Shown: positions 33,222 to 41,735, counted from the first letter of the stretch. The stretch: 43,798 nucleotides of DNA from a bacterium (GCA_024226335.1 JAAELY010000386.1:1-43798); one strand, 5' to 3'. The notes: generated from the letters alone by a model not told the origin. Translations and numbers: made by a program.

Positions 33222-33968
33222 CTAGTCCGAAGGTTCAAAGTCTAGTAACACGGGAGCCCCGGTCTCTGAACTCTCGAGCATGCCGAGCGCGGCTTCGAGC
33301 ACGGCGTGCTGGCGTTCGGGCTCTCCCGGACGGTCGAGTGGAAACCCGTGGGCGAAAGGCACGAAGAGCGCCCGCGGTGGGCGCACCGCGAGCGCCACCT
33401 CGCGCAGGAGCTGGATCGCCACGGTAGCGATGCCTTGACGCTCGAGTTCCGCCGCCACCAGGCCGACCGCCTGGTTGCACATGGGTCAGACCGGAACGAG
33501 CAGCGCTACGTCGACCTGGTCGTCGACCAGTGCGCGGACGGCTTCGGGGGCGGTGTTCTTCACCAGCCGACCCGGTGCAGTAATACTGCCCATGAAACTG
33601 AGGTGGCGCATGGCGACAGAGCCTACGACACCGGACTCCACGAGTTCGCGCACACGCTGCAGTGGAAAGGCCAGTTCAGTATCCCGGCGCATCGCGGTGT
33701 GATCGAACGACTCGCTGCGATGGGTATCGATCAGGATCGAGCCGTCGGTATCGCTGGGAATGAAGCGGAAGCTCGGATCCCCTCCTCGAAGCGATTCGTC
33801 AAAGCGCTCCTGATCGGGCAGGACGAATCCCGCACTTGAAACGAGCGCCAGGCGCGCTTGCGAAAGAGGCTTGCTCGGACGCGTAAAGGGCACCGGATCG
33901 ATTCGCCGCCAGCGGTAGGCCTTCAGGAAGAGGCGAACCGAAACGGAGAACTCACTCATCTGGCCCAT
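33222..33968 (-). CDS. Selenoprotein, glycine/betaine/sarcosine/D-proline reductase selenoprotein B-like (UGA = Sec161)
   Basis: One 248-residue product is read from ATG at 33968 (GGAGG seven bases upstream) to a stop at 33222, through an in-frame TGA at 33488-33486. Before it, the frame ends [16 protein letters not shown] and [12 protein letters not shown]; after it, it continues [18 protein letters not shown], giving V-U-P-M-C. The RH-SFMGSI and LLVPx-UxxC patterns fit the GrdB-like family. Sec161 and Cys164 form the redox motif. A hairpin with a GGUCG loop lies at the correct distance downstream (separate entry). Seen as two open frames, the gene would look broken. Known GrdB reductases reduce C-N or C-S substrates; the substrate here is unknown. 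SelA-D must be encoded elsewhere. Confidence 0.85.
33457..33475 (-). promoter_or_regulatory. Bacterial SECIS-like hairpin for UGA decoding
   Basis: On the minus strand, ACCAGGC (33475-33469), loop GGTCG (33468-33464), GCCTGGT (33463-33457) form a perfect 7-bp stem. Three further pairs extend it past an A-G mismatch. The loop begins 17 bases after the UGA, inside the spacing described for bacterial SECIS. Its GGUC core matches the SelB-contact loop of E. coli fdhF. The hairpin lies within the coding frame, as bacterial SECIS do. Confidence 0.8.
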
Positions 33969-34148
33969 TTGATCGCCTCCAATTCGGGTCCTGGCCGTCG
34001 GCAGGATAACGACGCTGACTCGGACTCGCCGTCTTTTTCCCAACTGCCGTCGAACTGCCGTCGAACTGCCGACCGGGTCGGAACGCGCGATACAGATATG
34101 GTCACCTGGGGCCGATTCAGACCGGAAGTCCAAGCCGCGGGAGCCTCG

Positions 34149-35177
34149 ATGCATCGCCAGCCCCTTCGCGCCGTGTTCGTTCCAGTGATCGCCTTCTTCA
34201 TCAACCTCGCCTTCGTCAACATCGCCGAGGCCGGTGCGGTGGAAGACTGGATGGACTGCAGCGACGACGTATGTGTGTTCGTCCGCAGCGCGGAAGACAT
34301 CGCCAGAATCAGCGCCAGCAACAATAGCGCTGCCCCGGTGGCCGTGAGTATCGACTTCACGGGCCTGCGCAACGCGGCGGCGTTCCCGCGCAAAGCGAAA
34401 GCAGTGGTCCAGCCTGGTGGTGTTCAGCATCTGGTAGAACTGAGGCGCAAGAACTCACGCGGAAATATGAGCTTCCCGTTCAAGTGGCGCTGGGTTCTGG
34501 GTGATCCAGGTGCCAGGCATGACGACGCTCTTTCGTACCACATTCCCTTTGGCGGAACGGTGGCCCGGGAGCTCACTCAAGGCGTCGGGGGCAAGTTCAG
34601 CCACACGGGCCCGCACCATTACTCCTTCGATTTCGGCATGCCGGTCGGAACGCCGATCGTCGCCGCGCGTTCCGGCGTGGTCGTAAACGTCGCAGATGGC
34701 CACAACCGCGCCGGCGTCACCGAGGAGTTCCTGACTCGAGCCAACTCGGTCACGATCCTGCACGAGGACGGAACCTTTGCGAGTTATGGTCACCTGGATC
34801 CGGGCGCGGGTGTGCACCAGGGCATGCGGGTTCGCGTTGGAGAAGTGATTGGCTTCAGCGGCAATACCGGCTTCACGACGGGACCTCACCTGCATTTCTC
34901 GGTGTGGCGATCGACGTTTGCAGGGCACCAGCAGACCCTTCCGATCCGCTTCTCTCACAAGGGCAGAGCACCGTTTGAGCCAAAACGGGGCGTGCGCTAT
35001 CCCCCGGGATGCTATGACGAGGGAAGACCCTGTACGGCGGAAGAACTACCGGCCAGAGCGGACAAGCGCGAACCCGATCGTCTGATGCGCTCGAACGATG
35101 GCTCGTGCCACTGCTCGAACGGTTCGGTCATCACGACACATCTACCGTGTCGCATGGTCTGCCCGAAGGCTCGTTAG
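34149..35177 (+). CDS. M23 family metallopeptidase (LytM-type), secreted
   Basis: A 342-residue protein with a signal peptide (MHRQPLRAVFVPVIAFFINL). The N-terminal half (about 40-130) is a beta-rich region without catalytic motifs. The zinc-site motifs of the M23 domain are visible: HHYSFDFGMPVGTPIVAA (HxxxD), YGHLDPG and GPHLHFSV (HxH). It is predicted to cut peptidoglycan cross-bridges or bind the wall. The C-terminal 60 residues are cysteine-rich (GCYDEGRPC, CHCSNGS, CRMVC) and may form disulphides. GGGAG precedes the ATG. It is divergent from the selenoprotein gene across 180 bases; a longer frame upstream is antisense to that gene. Its end overlaps the kinase gene by four bases. Confidence 0.9.
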   Translation: MHRQPLRAVFVPVIAFFINLAFVNIAEAGAVEDWMDCSDDVCVFVRSAEDIARISASNNSAAPVAVSIDFTGLRNAAAFPRKAKAVVQPGGVQHLVELRRKNSRGNMSFPFKWRWVLGDPGARHDDALSYHIPFGGTVARELTQGVGGKFSHTGPHHYSFDFGMPVGTPIVAARSGVVVNVADGHNRAGVTEEFLTRANSVTILHEDGTFASYGHLDPGAGVHQGMRVRVGEVIGFSGNTGFTTGPHLHFSVWRSTFAGHQQTLPIRFSHKGRAPFEPKRGVRYPPGCYDEGRPCTAEELPARADKREPDRLMRSNDGSCHCSNGSVITTHLPCRMVCPKAR

Positions 35178-36871
35178 TTCTCTTCTCGAGATTGGGAATG
35201 GCGTATGGGCACTTCGATGCAAGCCCGCGTTCCGCCTTCCGGACCTCTCTCGAGCCGAATACGCCCGTTGTGTCCGTGAACGACACCCCGGGCAATCGGC
35301 AGACCGAGACCGTTTCCACCGCCCCTCGTGGTAAAGAATGGCTCGAGAACCTTCTCCTGCAACTCTTCGGGAATGCCGTGACCCGTATCGGTCACACAGA
35401 AGCGCAAGACGTCCACGTTTTCGACACGCGAGACATCGAACGTGAGACGGCCACCGGCGGGCATTGCGTCAAGGGAGTTATCGGCAATACTCCCGAGCGC
35501 CTCGACCAGCAGAGCCCGATCGACTTCGATCTGCGGCAGATCGCGAGCGATGCCGACTTCGAGCTTGACCCCAAGATCGGCCGCGCGCTGCTCCAGCGCG
35601 TTTGCAACCTCATCCAGGATCTCGCCTGGGCTGTGCAAGCCCAGGTCCAGAGCGCCTTTGCGAAACAGCTGCAACGTCCGGTCGACGACCAGGCGAATGC
35701 GATTCCCGAGTAAGAGCGCGCGCTCCAGCTTCACATCGGGCTTGGAAGCCTCCGCCAGTGACATCTGGACGGTCCCGAGCAACGCAGCCAGCGGGTTGTT
35801 GATCGAATGCGCGATGCTCGCAGCCAGGTGTTCGGCCGTTCGCATGTGTTCGCTGCGCATCAAGCGCTCGTGCAGACCTCGCAGGACGTGGTTCGCACCT
35901 TCGAGTTCGCGGGTACGCTCCGCCACCTCGGCTTCGAGGCGCGCTGCATAGCGGCTGCGCACTTCCTCGAGTCGCTTGCTCGCGGTAACGTCTGAGGCCA
36001 AGCCCAGCAGAGTGAAGCTCCCGTCGGGTCTTCGCTCTTGTATGACCATGCCAGATCGCAGCCAGCGTTCGGTTCCGTCGCGCGCTTCGATCCGGTAGTC
36101 GATGTAATCGCTGGCCTCGCCCTTCGATATGGATGCGAACCAGGCGAAGACGGCCTCTTGATCGTCGGCGCAGAGACTGACTATAGGATCCCACTCTTCT
36201 CGCGTGTACCCGGTGATCCTCTCGAAGGCGGGCGTTACCCACTCCAGTACGGGTATCCCCTTCTTGGGAACAGTTATTCCAAAGCTGTAGTCGGATGTGA
36301 GCTCAGATAGCGCGGCATAGCTGCGATTCCTGGCCTGAAGCTGCTCTTCAGCTCGCTTGCGCTCCGTCACGTCGCGAGCCACGAAGACCAGGCACTCGCT
36401 CTGCTGGACCGGATCGCGAGCGATCCAGGAGCGAATCCAGAGCCATCGCGCGCTGCCATCCGCGTGCACGAGCCGAAACTCGAAATCTCTTTCCACGTCG
36501 GGATCGGCGAAGAACCTGAAAAGCGCGGGCCAATCGTCTTTGTGGACCAGCTGCAGCGCTCGTGACGATTCGCGGTAGAACTCGTACGGCTTCAGCCCCG
36601 CAGTTCGTTCGATCGAAGGGCTGATGTACAACATCTGTCTCGCGTCTCGTGTGAGAACTCCGAAGACGTCTTCAACCTGAGCAGCAAACTGGCTGAACAA
36701 GGATCCGGGTGCAGGCTGCGCGTAATCCCGAGAGCCCCCGGAATCCGCCACGGAAGAGGCGGCCGCCGCCGAGGAAGGCCGGTCGACGAGCTGATTCTCG
36801 AGTTGGCGAATCCGCTCCCGAAGTCGTTTGACTTCTCCCCCCGACCCGGTCGCCTTGCCGGAACTCGCCAC
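35174..36871 (-). CDS. Soluble PAS-PAS histidine kinase
   Basis: The 565-residue protein has a GTG start and no membrane helices. A short coiled coil (EVKRLRERIRQLENQL) comes first. PAS 1 lies at about 70-175 (MLYISPSIERTAGLKPYEFY ... CLVFVARDVTERKRAEE) and PAS 2 at about 195-300 (VLEWVTPAFERITGYTREEW ... DVTASKRLEE). The HisKA box is HLAASIAHSINNPLAALLG with the phospho-accepting histidine. The ATPase domain has ADNSLDAMP (N), VTDTGHGIPEE (G1), FFTTRGGGNGLGLPIARGV (F, G2). No response regulator is adjacent. It faces the M23 gene convergently with a four-base overlap. Confidence 0.92.
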   Translation of the reverse strand: MASSGKATGSGGEVKRLRERIRQLENQLVDRPSSAAAASSVADSGGSRDYAQPAPGSLFSQFAAQVEDVFGVLTRDARQMLYISPSIERTAGLKPYEFYRESSRALQLVHKDDWPALFRFFADPDVERDFEFRLVHADGSARWLWIRSWIARDPVQQSECLVFVARDVTERKRAEEQLQARNRSYAALSELTSDYSFGITVPKKGIPVLEWVTPAFERITGYTREEWDPIVSLCADDQEAVFAWFASISKGEASDYIDYRIEARDGTERWLRSGMVIQERRPDGSFTLLGLASDVTASKRLEEVRSRYAARLEAEVAERTRELEGANHVLRGLHERLMRSEHMRTAEHLAASIAHSINNPLAALLGTVQMSLAEASKPDVKLERALLLGNRIRLVVDRTLQLFRKGALDLGLHSPGEILDEVANALEQRAADLGVKLEVGIARDLPQIEVDRALLVEALGSIADNSLDAMPAGGRLTFDVSRVENVDVLRFCVTDTGHGIPEELQEKVLEPFFTTRGGGNGLGLPIARGVVHGHNGRIRLERGPEGGTRACIEVPIRHSQSREEN

Positions 36872-36938
36872 GGGAAAAGGTATACCGGACCGGCGGCCAT
36901 CTTCCCACTAGTTATTGCAATACTGGAACGGGCGGAAA

Positions 36939-38309
36939 CTATCCGCCGCGACGAGTTTCGAGTTCCCCCAGGATCCGCGCGTGCTCAGCGCGATCGAGGC
37001 TGTAGCCGCGCGCAATCAAGGCCGCGAGTACCAGGAAGAACGATGGAACAATCGACGCGACGCAGCGGATTGCCCAGAGCGCACTTTCCGGCTGGGTTTC
37101 GAGGGCGCTATCGAAGCCCGCTAGTTCCAGGCCGAATCCCGCGACAAATACGCCGATCGCACCACCGAGTTTGCGTATGAAGGTGAAGGATCCGCCATAC
37201 ACACCTTCGCGACGCTCGTGGCTCAAGAGTTCGTCCTCGTCGACTACATCGGCCAGCATCGACCAGGGCATCATATCGACCACCGCGTAACCCGCCGCAA
37301 AACAAATCGCGCCCCCGAACATCACCCAGCGCGGCCAGTCCGGTTCGATGAGCAGAATCAGTAGTTGGGAAGCGCTCCACAACAGACAACCCGTGACGAA
37401 CACGCGGTGTTTGTCGGTGCGTCGCGAAATATAGACCCAAAGGGGAAGAGACAGGATTGAAGTTCCCAGAAACAGCAGCATGGTGATCTCGAAGTCACCC
37501 GGGCGCAGCAGCCAGTACGTGAAGTAGAACAGCAGCACCATGCCGACGATGTCCATCGCGACCCGCCCCAGGATGTACAGAGCCGAGAGTCGCCGATACG
37601 CGCGGTGCGCCGCGAGCATCTTGATCCCCTCCAAGAAGCTCGTCTTGACCGGCTGCTGATATTCGGGACGCTCGCGCACGAAAAGGCAGAGCACCAGGAA
37701 CGGCAGAGTGATCCAGATGCCCAGCAGGAGTCCCGCCTGGAAGAATCCCACGCTCCCCTCACCCAGATACGCGGCCAGCGGTCGGAACCCGACTGCGGCC
37801 ACCCCGGTACCGAGCACCGTTAGAGCTCCTCGATAGGCACTCACGGAGGTGCGCTGCTCGTAGCCCGGCACGACCTCGGGAATCAACGCGACATACGGTA
37901 CGCCCACGACGGTCGAGGTGAGGCTGTAGAACACATAGACCAGCACGCAGAACGCGAAGCGAAAAAACTCGCTCTCGAAGCCCGGATTGAACCAGAGCAG
38001 TGCGAAGCTGATGCCGAAGGGAAGCGCGCCCGCCAGCAGATACGGTCGGCGGCGCCCGAAGCGTGTCCTCGTCACATCGCTGATCCGACCCATCAACGGA
38101 TCCGTGATGGCATCGACGAAACGGCCGATCAGAGGCACGGCCGCCGCCAGCCCGATACTCAGCCCGATATAGCGCTCGAGGAAGAAGACGTAGACGAGAG
38201 AGAGAGCGGAAAGCGCGAGCGTCAAACCGTGGTCAGGGCAGCCCAGAAGAATTTTCATCGGCACGCGAATCTCGGTTTGCCGGGCTCCCGCGGCGTTTTC
38301 GCTGGTCAT
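36939..38309 (-). CDS. MelB-type (GPH family) cation:solute symporter
   Basis: A 456-residue membrane protein with about 12 helices. The family signature DAITDPLMGRISDVTRTRFGRRRPYLL (about 65-91) contains the cation-binding aspartates of MelB. Other features are YSLTSTVVGVPYVALIPEV and VVDMMPWSMLADVVDEDE. Most relatives take up glycosides or sulfoquinovose with Na+ or H+, but many deltaproteobacterial members have no known substrate. I chose the ATG at 38309 (MTSENAAG); four codons earlier is also possible. It is divergent from the TesB gene across about 50 bases. Confidence 0.9.
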   Translation of the reverse strand: MTSENAAGARQTEIRVPMKILLGCPDHGLTLALSALSLVYVFFLERYIGLSIGLAAAVPLIGRFVDAITDPLMGRISDVTRTRFGRRRPYLLAGALPFGISFALLWFNPGFESEFFRFAFCVLVYVFYSLTSTVVGVPYVALIPEVVPGYEQRTSVSAYRGALTVLGTGVAAVGFRPLAAYLGEGSVGFFQAGLLLGIWITLPFLVLCLFVRERPEYQQPVKTSFLEGIKMLAAHRAYRRLSALYILGRVAMDIVGMVLLFYFTYWLLRPGDFEITMLLFLGTSILSLPLWVYISRRTDKHRVFVTGCLLWSASQLLILLIEPDWPRWVMFGGAICFAAGYAVVDMMPWSMLADVVDEDELLSHERREGVYGGSFTFIRKLGGAIGVFVAGFGLELAGFDSALETQPESALWAIRCVASIVPSFFLVLAALIARGYSLDRAEHARILGELETRRGG

Positions 38310-38361
38310 GAAGTGCATCATACACGCGGCGATCTGGCGGCGGTCGTGCTACCCAATCCGC

Positions 38362-39237
38362 GTGTCACAGACCCTCTCAGACCTGATCGGCTTGCTCGAA
38401 CTCGAAAAGATCGACCAGAACATCTTCCGAGGCGAGAACGAAACGGCGAGCCGCACGCGCTTGTTCGGCGGACAGGTCGCAGCACAGTCCCTCGCTGCAG
38501 CCGGTCGCACCATTGAAGACCTGTACGCCCACTCCCTGCACGCCTATTTCCTGCGTCCGGGCGATACCGAGGTTCCGGTTCTGTACACCGTCGACCGCAT
38601 TCGCGATGGCCGTTCCTTCGCAACGCGTCGGGTCGTCGCCATCCAGAATGGCAAAGCCATCTTCAATATGGCGGTCTCCTTCCATAAGGAAGAAACCGGC
38701 TACGAACACCAACAGATTGAAATGCCCGATGTTCCAGACCCAGAGAGCCTGCCGACGTGGGCGGAGCGCGTCGAGGTAGCGTTGAAAGGGGCCGATCCCC
38801 CGGTGTGGTTGCGGAGCGGCCGCCCCGTCGACGTGCGGCACGTCAACCTGCCCTCGTACATGGGCAGCGAGCCCCGCACGGGTCCCAGTTCCATGTGGTT
38901 CCGAGCGGACGGCGACCTTGGAGACGATCTTCTCCTACACCAGTGCGTGCTGACCTACGCTTCCGACATCTCCCTGGTCGACAACACCGTCCTTCCGCAC
39001 GGACGCAACGGCGCCCTTGGACCGGTGATGATCGCGAGCCTCGATCACGCGATCTGGTTTCACCAGCCGTTCCGAGCCGACGAGTGGCTGCTCTACGCAC
39101 AGGAAAGCCCCCGGGCTACGGGTGCACGGGGTTTCGCTCGCGGTACGATCTTTTCCCGCGACGGCACCCTGATCGCGTCGGTCGCGCAGGAAGGACTCCT
39201 GCGACCGACGGGAAAACCCGAAGACCGTTCTCTGTAG
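38362..39237 (+). CDS. tesB: Acyl-CoA thioesterase II
   Basis: The 291-residue double hot-dog protein begins at GTG with VSQTLSDLIGLLELEKIDQN. TesB motifs are FRGENETASRTRLFGGQVAA (about 22-41), LHAYFLRPGD, YTVDRIRDGRSFATRRVVA and, in the second hot-dog, YASDISLVDNTVLPHG and ASLDHAIWFHQPFRADEW. The Asp/Thr/Gln catalytic set (Asp in ASLDHA, Gln in GGQ) is represented; the third residue is not certain. The enzyme hydrolyses a broad range of acyl-CoAs. Its length matches the family (about 286). Confidence 0.93.
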   Translation: MSQTLSDLIGLLELEKIDQNIFRGENETASRTRLFGGQVAAQSLAAAGRTIEDLYAHSLHAYFLRPGDTEVPVLYTVDRIRDGRSFATRRVVAIQNGKAIFNMAVSFHKEETGYEHQQIEMPDVPDPESLPTWAERVEVALKGADPPVWLRSGRPVDVRHVNLPSYMGSEPRTGPSSMWFRADGDLGDDLLLHQCVLTYASDISLVDNTVLPHGRNGALGPVMIASLDHAIWFHQPFRADEWLLYAQESPRATGARGFARGTIFSRDGTLIASVAQEGLLRPTGKPEDRSL

Positions 39238-39266
39238 CTGCCACTGGGGAGACTCGACCGGGAGAC

Positions 39267-40418
39267 TCACTCGGGTATCGGCGCGCTTGTGATCGACGCA
39301 CCGCAATAGAGCGTCGCGTACACGCGCTGTTCGTGAATGAACGCGCTGTAGGTAACCGAACGTCCGCGCGGTGGATTGCAGCGTCGGGGCTTCGGCAGCG
39401 TTATGCGCGTCCAGCGTTGTTGACCGGCGCGCTCGGAGCTCACGACGACGCTGCCGGACCAGAATGAAATCGCCACCTCGCCATCGGAATTGATCTGGAG
39501 GTCCTGAGCAAAATCGCCCGGAATGCGCGGCCCCAGATCGAAACGGGAGACGACTTCCTCAGCGCGTCGCACCAGCAACTCGATAGTTCCAGCGTCATCC
39601 ACGACGAAGTAGCCGTTTCCAGATGCGTCGAAATCCATGAACATCAACTCGGACCCGTCGGAGGCGCGCTCGAGGATCTTCCCCTCGGCGTCGAGGTGAA
39701 TCATCGCGAACTCGATACCACCCTTTTCAAGGAACACGTCGGCGTTCAACCAGACCTCGCCGGTCTTCGGATCGACGGCCACGCTCTTGGGCGCGGTAAA
39801 CTGCCGGTCGGTCCGGCCAAAGCGGACTTCGCGCAGCATCTCTCCATCCGGCGTCAAGACGACCAGCCCCCCGAAAGACTGCCCTGCGGGATTGGAAGGC
39901 GAGTTCGAATAACGGGTGATGTACAGGTTTCCCCCGGGTCCCTCGACGATTTCGTTGAAACCGACGCCATGGCCCTCGATGAAGCCGACCTCACCCGTTT
40001 CGGGATCGACCCAGCCCAGTTCTTCGAAGTAGGTCGAGTAGTACACACGACCGTTGCTGTGCGCGAGCACGTCCCAGACCGAAGAGCGCACATCCTCAGC
40101 CCCTGCGCGCACGAGCAGGGGCGACAGAAAGACTCGGTTCTCCAGATCGAACCGGCCGATCAGGTGGTCGCCAGGTTCGCGTAGATCCGCACTCGAGTCG
40201 CCCTGCTCCGCCCACCAGAGTTCCCAGAACGGACTGAGCCCGAAGTAGATCACCCGCCCGTCACTGTCACCGAACCAGGCGGAGTAGTTCTCACTCCCCC
40301 GATTCGCGTCCTCAGCCTGAAACACTCCGTCCGGATCGGTGTCGAGAAAGCGACCGTGAACGCAGCCAACCAGGGCGACGCAGATCCATGCGAACCGGAG
40401 GCGAGAAGACTTCGGCAC
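39267..40418 (-). CDS. Beta-propeller (SMP-30/NHL-like) lipoprotein
   Basis: The GTG start gives 383 residues with a lipobox (ALVGC, about Cys19). The rest is built of repeated strands of a beta-propeller: GRVIYFGLSP, GRVYYSTYFEELGWVDPETG, GNLYITRYSNSP, SVAVDPKTGEVWLNADVF and SGNGYFVVDDAG, as in gluconolactonase/regucalcin or streptogramin-lyase-like proteins. The two cysteines near the C-terminus (RRCNPPR, LYCGAS) could pair. Metal ligands of SMP-30 enzymes are not obvious, so it may be binding rather than catalytic. Confidence 0.78.
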   Translation of the reverse strand: MPKSSRLRFAWICVALVGCVHGRFLDTDPDGVFQAEDANRGSENYSAWFGDSDGRVIYFGLSPFWELWWAEQGDSSADLREPGDHLIGRFDLENRVFLSPLLVRAGAEDVRSSVWDVLAHSNGRVYYSTYFEELGWVDPETGEVGFIEGHGVGFNEIVEGPGGNLYITRYSNSPSNPAGQSFGGLVVLTPDGEMLREVRFGRTDRQFTAPKSVAVDPKTGEVWLNADVFLEKGGIEFAMIHLDAEGKILERASDGSELMFMDFDASGNGYFVVDDAGTIELLVRRAEEVVSRFDLGPRIPGDFAQDLQINSDGEVAISFWSGSVVVSSERAGQQRWTRITLPKPRRCNPPRGRSVTYSAFIHEQRVYATLYCGASITSAPIPE

Positions 40419-40450
40419 GGCGCAACCGTAGCACGCAGCAGATCCGCAAC

Positions 40451-40463
40451 GGACTGCTAAGCT
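40451..40463 (+). promoter_or_regulatory. Extended -10-like 13-mer before the VTT-domain gene
   Basis: The same GGACTGCTAAGCT as at 28369-28381 ends 12 bases before the ATG at 40476. The TGC-TAAGCT core has an extended -10 shape and there is no Shine-Dalgarno site downstream. Confidence 0.35.
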
Positions 40464-40475
40464 CGGCGCAGTATC

Positions 40476-41234
40476 ATGAGTGACGAGTCGAACTCAGACG
40501 AAACCCCTTCGCGCGCGGAGCAGTGGGTCGAAGACATGGCCGCGGCGGGCGAGCCGCATTGGATCGTGCTCGGTTCGATCATCGGGCTGATCGTAGGCGG
40601 TTCGCTCCTGCGATCCTGGCTCGGTCTGGAATGGGACGCGACTTCGATTCGCGAAATGGTACTGGGCTTCGGGCTCTGGGGACCGCTCTTGCTGATCGGG
40701 TTGCTGGCCATCCGTTTCGTGCTGTTCATTCCATCGATCCTCTTGCTGACAGCCGGTGGACTGGTCTTTGGTGCCGCAACGGGAACGCTCTACGGAGCTC
40801 TGGGTCTGACCCTGGCGGGTCTGCTCAAGTTCGGAGTCGTGCACTGGGCGGGAGCCGAGGCGATTCGCGCACACGTACCGCAGCAATACGGCGAGATCAT
40901 CCGACTGGCGCGCTCCAAGGCAGGGACCGGATTGATCGGCCTGGTCTCGGCCTATCCGGCGGGACCCATCGGCATCGTGCATATCGCCGCTGCGATCGCC
41001 GGCATGACGCTTCTCCCATTCACCCTTTCCGTTTTTGCGGGTTCTCTGGTGCGCGCGGGGATCTTCTCGTTCTTCGGCAGCCAACTGGTCGACGGAGATA
41101 CCTGGCTGTGGAGCGCGGCATTGCTCGTGGCAACGGTCGTGCTACCTCTGGCGTTCAAGCCCAGTCGCGTGTGGTTGCTCAAGATCATGGGATTTGGCGC
41201 GCGGGAACAACGGGGCCGGGGGGACACTCAGTAA
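40476..41234 (+). CDS. TVP38/TMEM64 (VTT domain) membrane protein
   Basis: A 252-residue DedA-superfamily protein. Hydrophobic helices are at about 30-45, 62-100, 108-125 and 150-235. The family motif is the stretch LFIPSILLLTAGGLVFGAATGTLYGALG, with the glycine-rich loop. The second half has AYPAGPIGIVHIAAAIAGM and FAGSLVRAGIFSFFG. DedA/VTT proteins are implicated in moving undecaprenyl phosphate or phospholipids between leaflets, and this is by analogy only. The TAA overlaps the ATG of the YqeY gene (TAATG). Confidence 0.9.
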   Translation: MSDESNSDETPSRAEQWVEDMAAAGEPHWIVLGSIIGLIVGGSLLRSWLGLEWDATSIREMVLGFGLWGPLLLIGLLAIRFVLFIPSILLLTAGGLVFGAATGTLYGALGLTLAGLLKFGVVHWAGAEAIRAHVPQQYGEIIRLARSKAGTGLIGLVSAYPAGPIGIVHIAAAIAGMTLLPFTLSVFAGSLVRAGIFSFFGSQLVDGDTWLWSAALLVATVVLPLAFKPSRVWLLKIMGFGAREQRGRGDTQ

Positions 41235-41692
41235 TGCCGATCTTCGATGACGTCAGCGAGCAGATGAAGGAGGCGTTGAAGGCGGGCGAGAAGATCCGCC
41301 TTTCGACCCTGCGCAGCATCCGCGCGGCCCTGCTCAATCGCATGAAGGAGGACGGCTCCGATACCGTGTCGGACGAAGAATGCGTGACGCTCATGCGACG
41401 ACTGGAGAAACAGCGTCGCGAGAGCATCGAAGCCTTCCAGGATGCCGGTCGCGCTGAGCAAGCGGCGGCCGAACGCGATGAACTCGCCATTCTCCAGACC
41501 TTCCTGCCCAGCCTGGCAGACGAGACCGCAACGCGAAAATGGGTAGAAGAGGCAATCGAGTCTTCGGGTGCGAGCAGCCCGGGAGATGTCGGGCGGGTGA
41601 TGGGTGCCCTCATGAAAGCCCACAAGGGCAAGATCGACGGCGCCCTGGCCCGACAGATTGCTGCGGACCTGCTGGCCGATCCACCCGCCTGA
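41234..41692 (+). CDS. GatB/YqeY domain protein
   Basis: A 152-residue protein that matches the YqeY family, whose domain also ends the GatB/E amidotransferase subunit and binds tRNA. Visible signatures are IRLSTLRSIRAALLN, RRLEKQRRESIEAFQDAGR, AILQTFLP near the middle and SPGDVGRVMGALMKAHKGKIDGA-AR at the end. It starts at the ATG overlapping the stop of the upstream gene. A role in tRNA-dependent amidation is plausible; free-standing YqeY has no fixed function. Confidence 0.93.
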   Translation: MPIFDDVSEQMKEALKAGEKIRLSTLRSIRAALLNRMKEDGSDTVSDEECVTLMRRLEKQRRESIEAFQDAGRAEQAAAERDELAILQTFLPSLADETATRKWVEEAIESSGASSPGDVGRVMGALMKAHKGKIDGALARQIAADLLADPPA

Positions 41693-41702
41693 TCAATCGG
41701 GG

Positions 41703-41735
41703 TTGACAATCGACCTGTCGCCGAATGATCATTCG
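41703..41735 (+). promoter_or_regulatory. Promoter and palindromic operator of the Lrp-type gene
   Basis: TTGACA (41703-41708) is an ideal -35; a -10 GATCAT lies 18 bases downstream (41727-41732). A perfect 14-base palindrome CGAATGATCATTCG (41722-41735) covers the -10. Lrp/AsnC proteins bind such dyads and commonly repress their own genes, so autoregulation is likely. Confidence 0.55.

Noticed and set aside
33222-33482. Reading the two halves of the selenoprotein as a separate 86-residue gene plus an interrupted pseudogene
   Set aside because: The frame is continuous across the TGA, the sequence on both sides fits one protein family, and a SECIS-like hairpin follows at the right distance.
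33969-34430. N-terminal extension of the open frame containing the selenoprotein upstream of the ATG at 33968
   Set aside because: It is antisense to the M23 peptidase gene, resembles no protein, and the GGAGG before 33968 marks the real start.
40523-41233. Upstream extension of the YqeY frame into the VTT-domain gene
   Set aside because: It is an out-of-frame reading of the VTT-domain gene. The YqeY family start coincides with the ATG at 41234, which overlaps the VTT gene's TAA.
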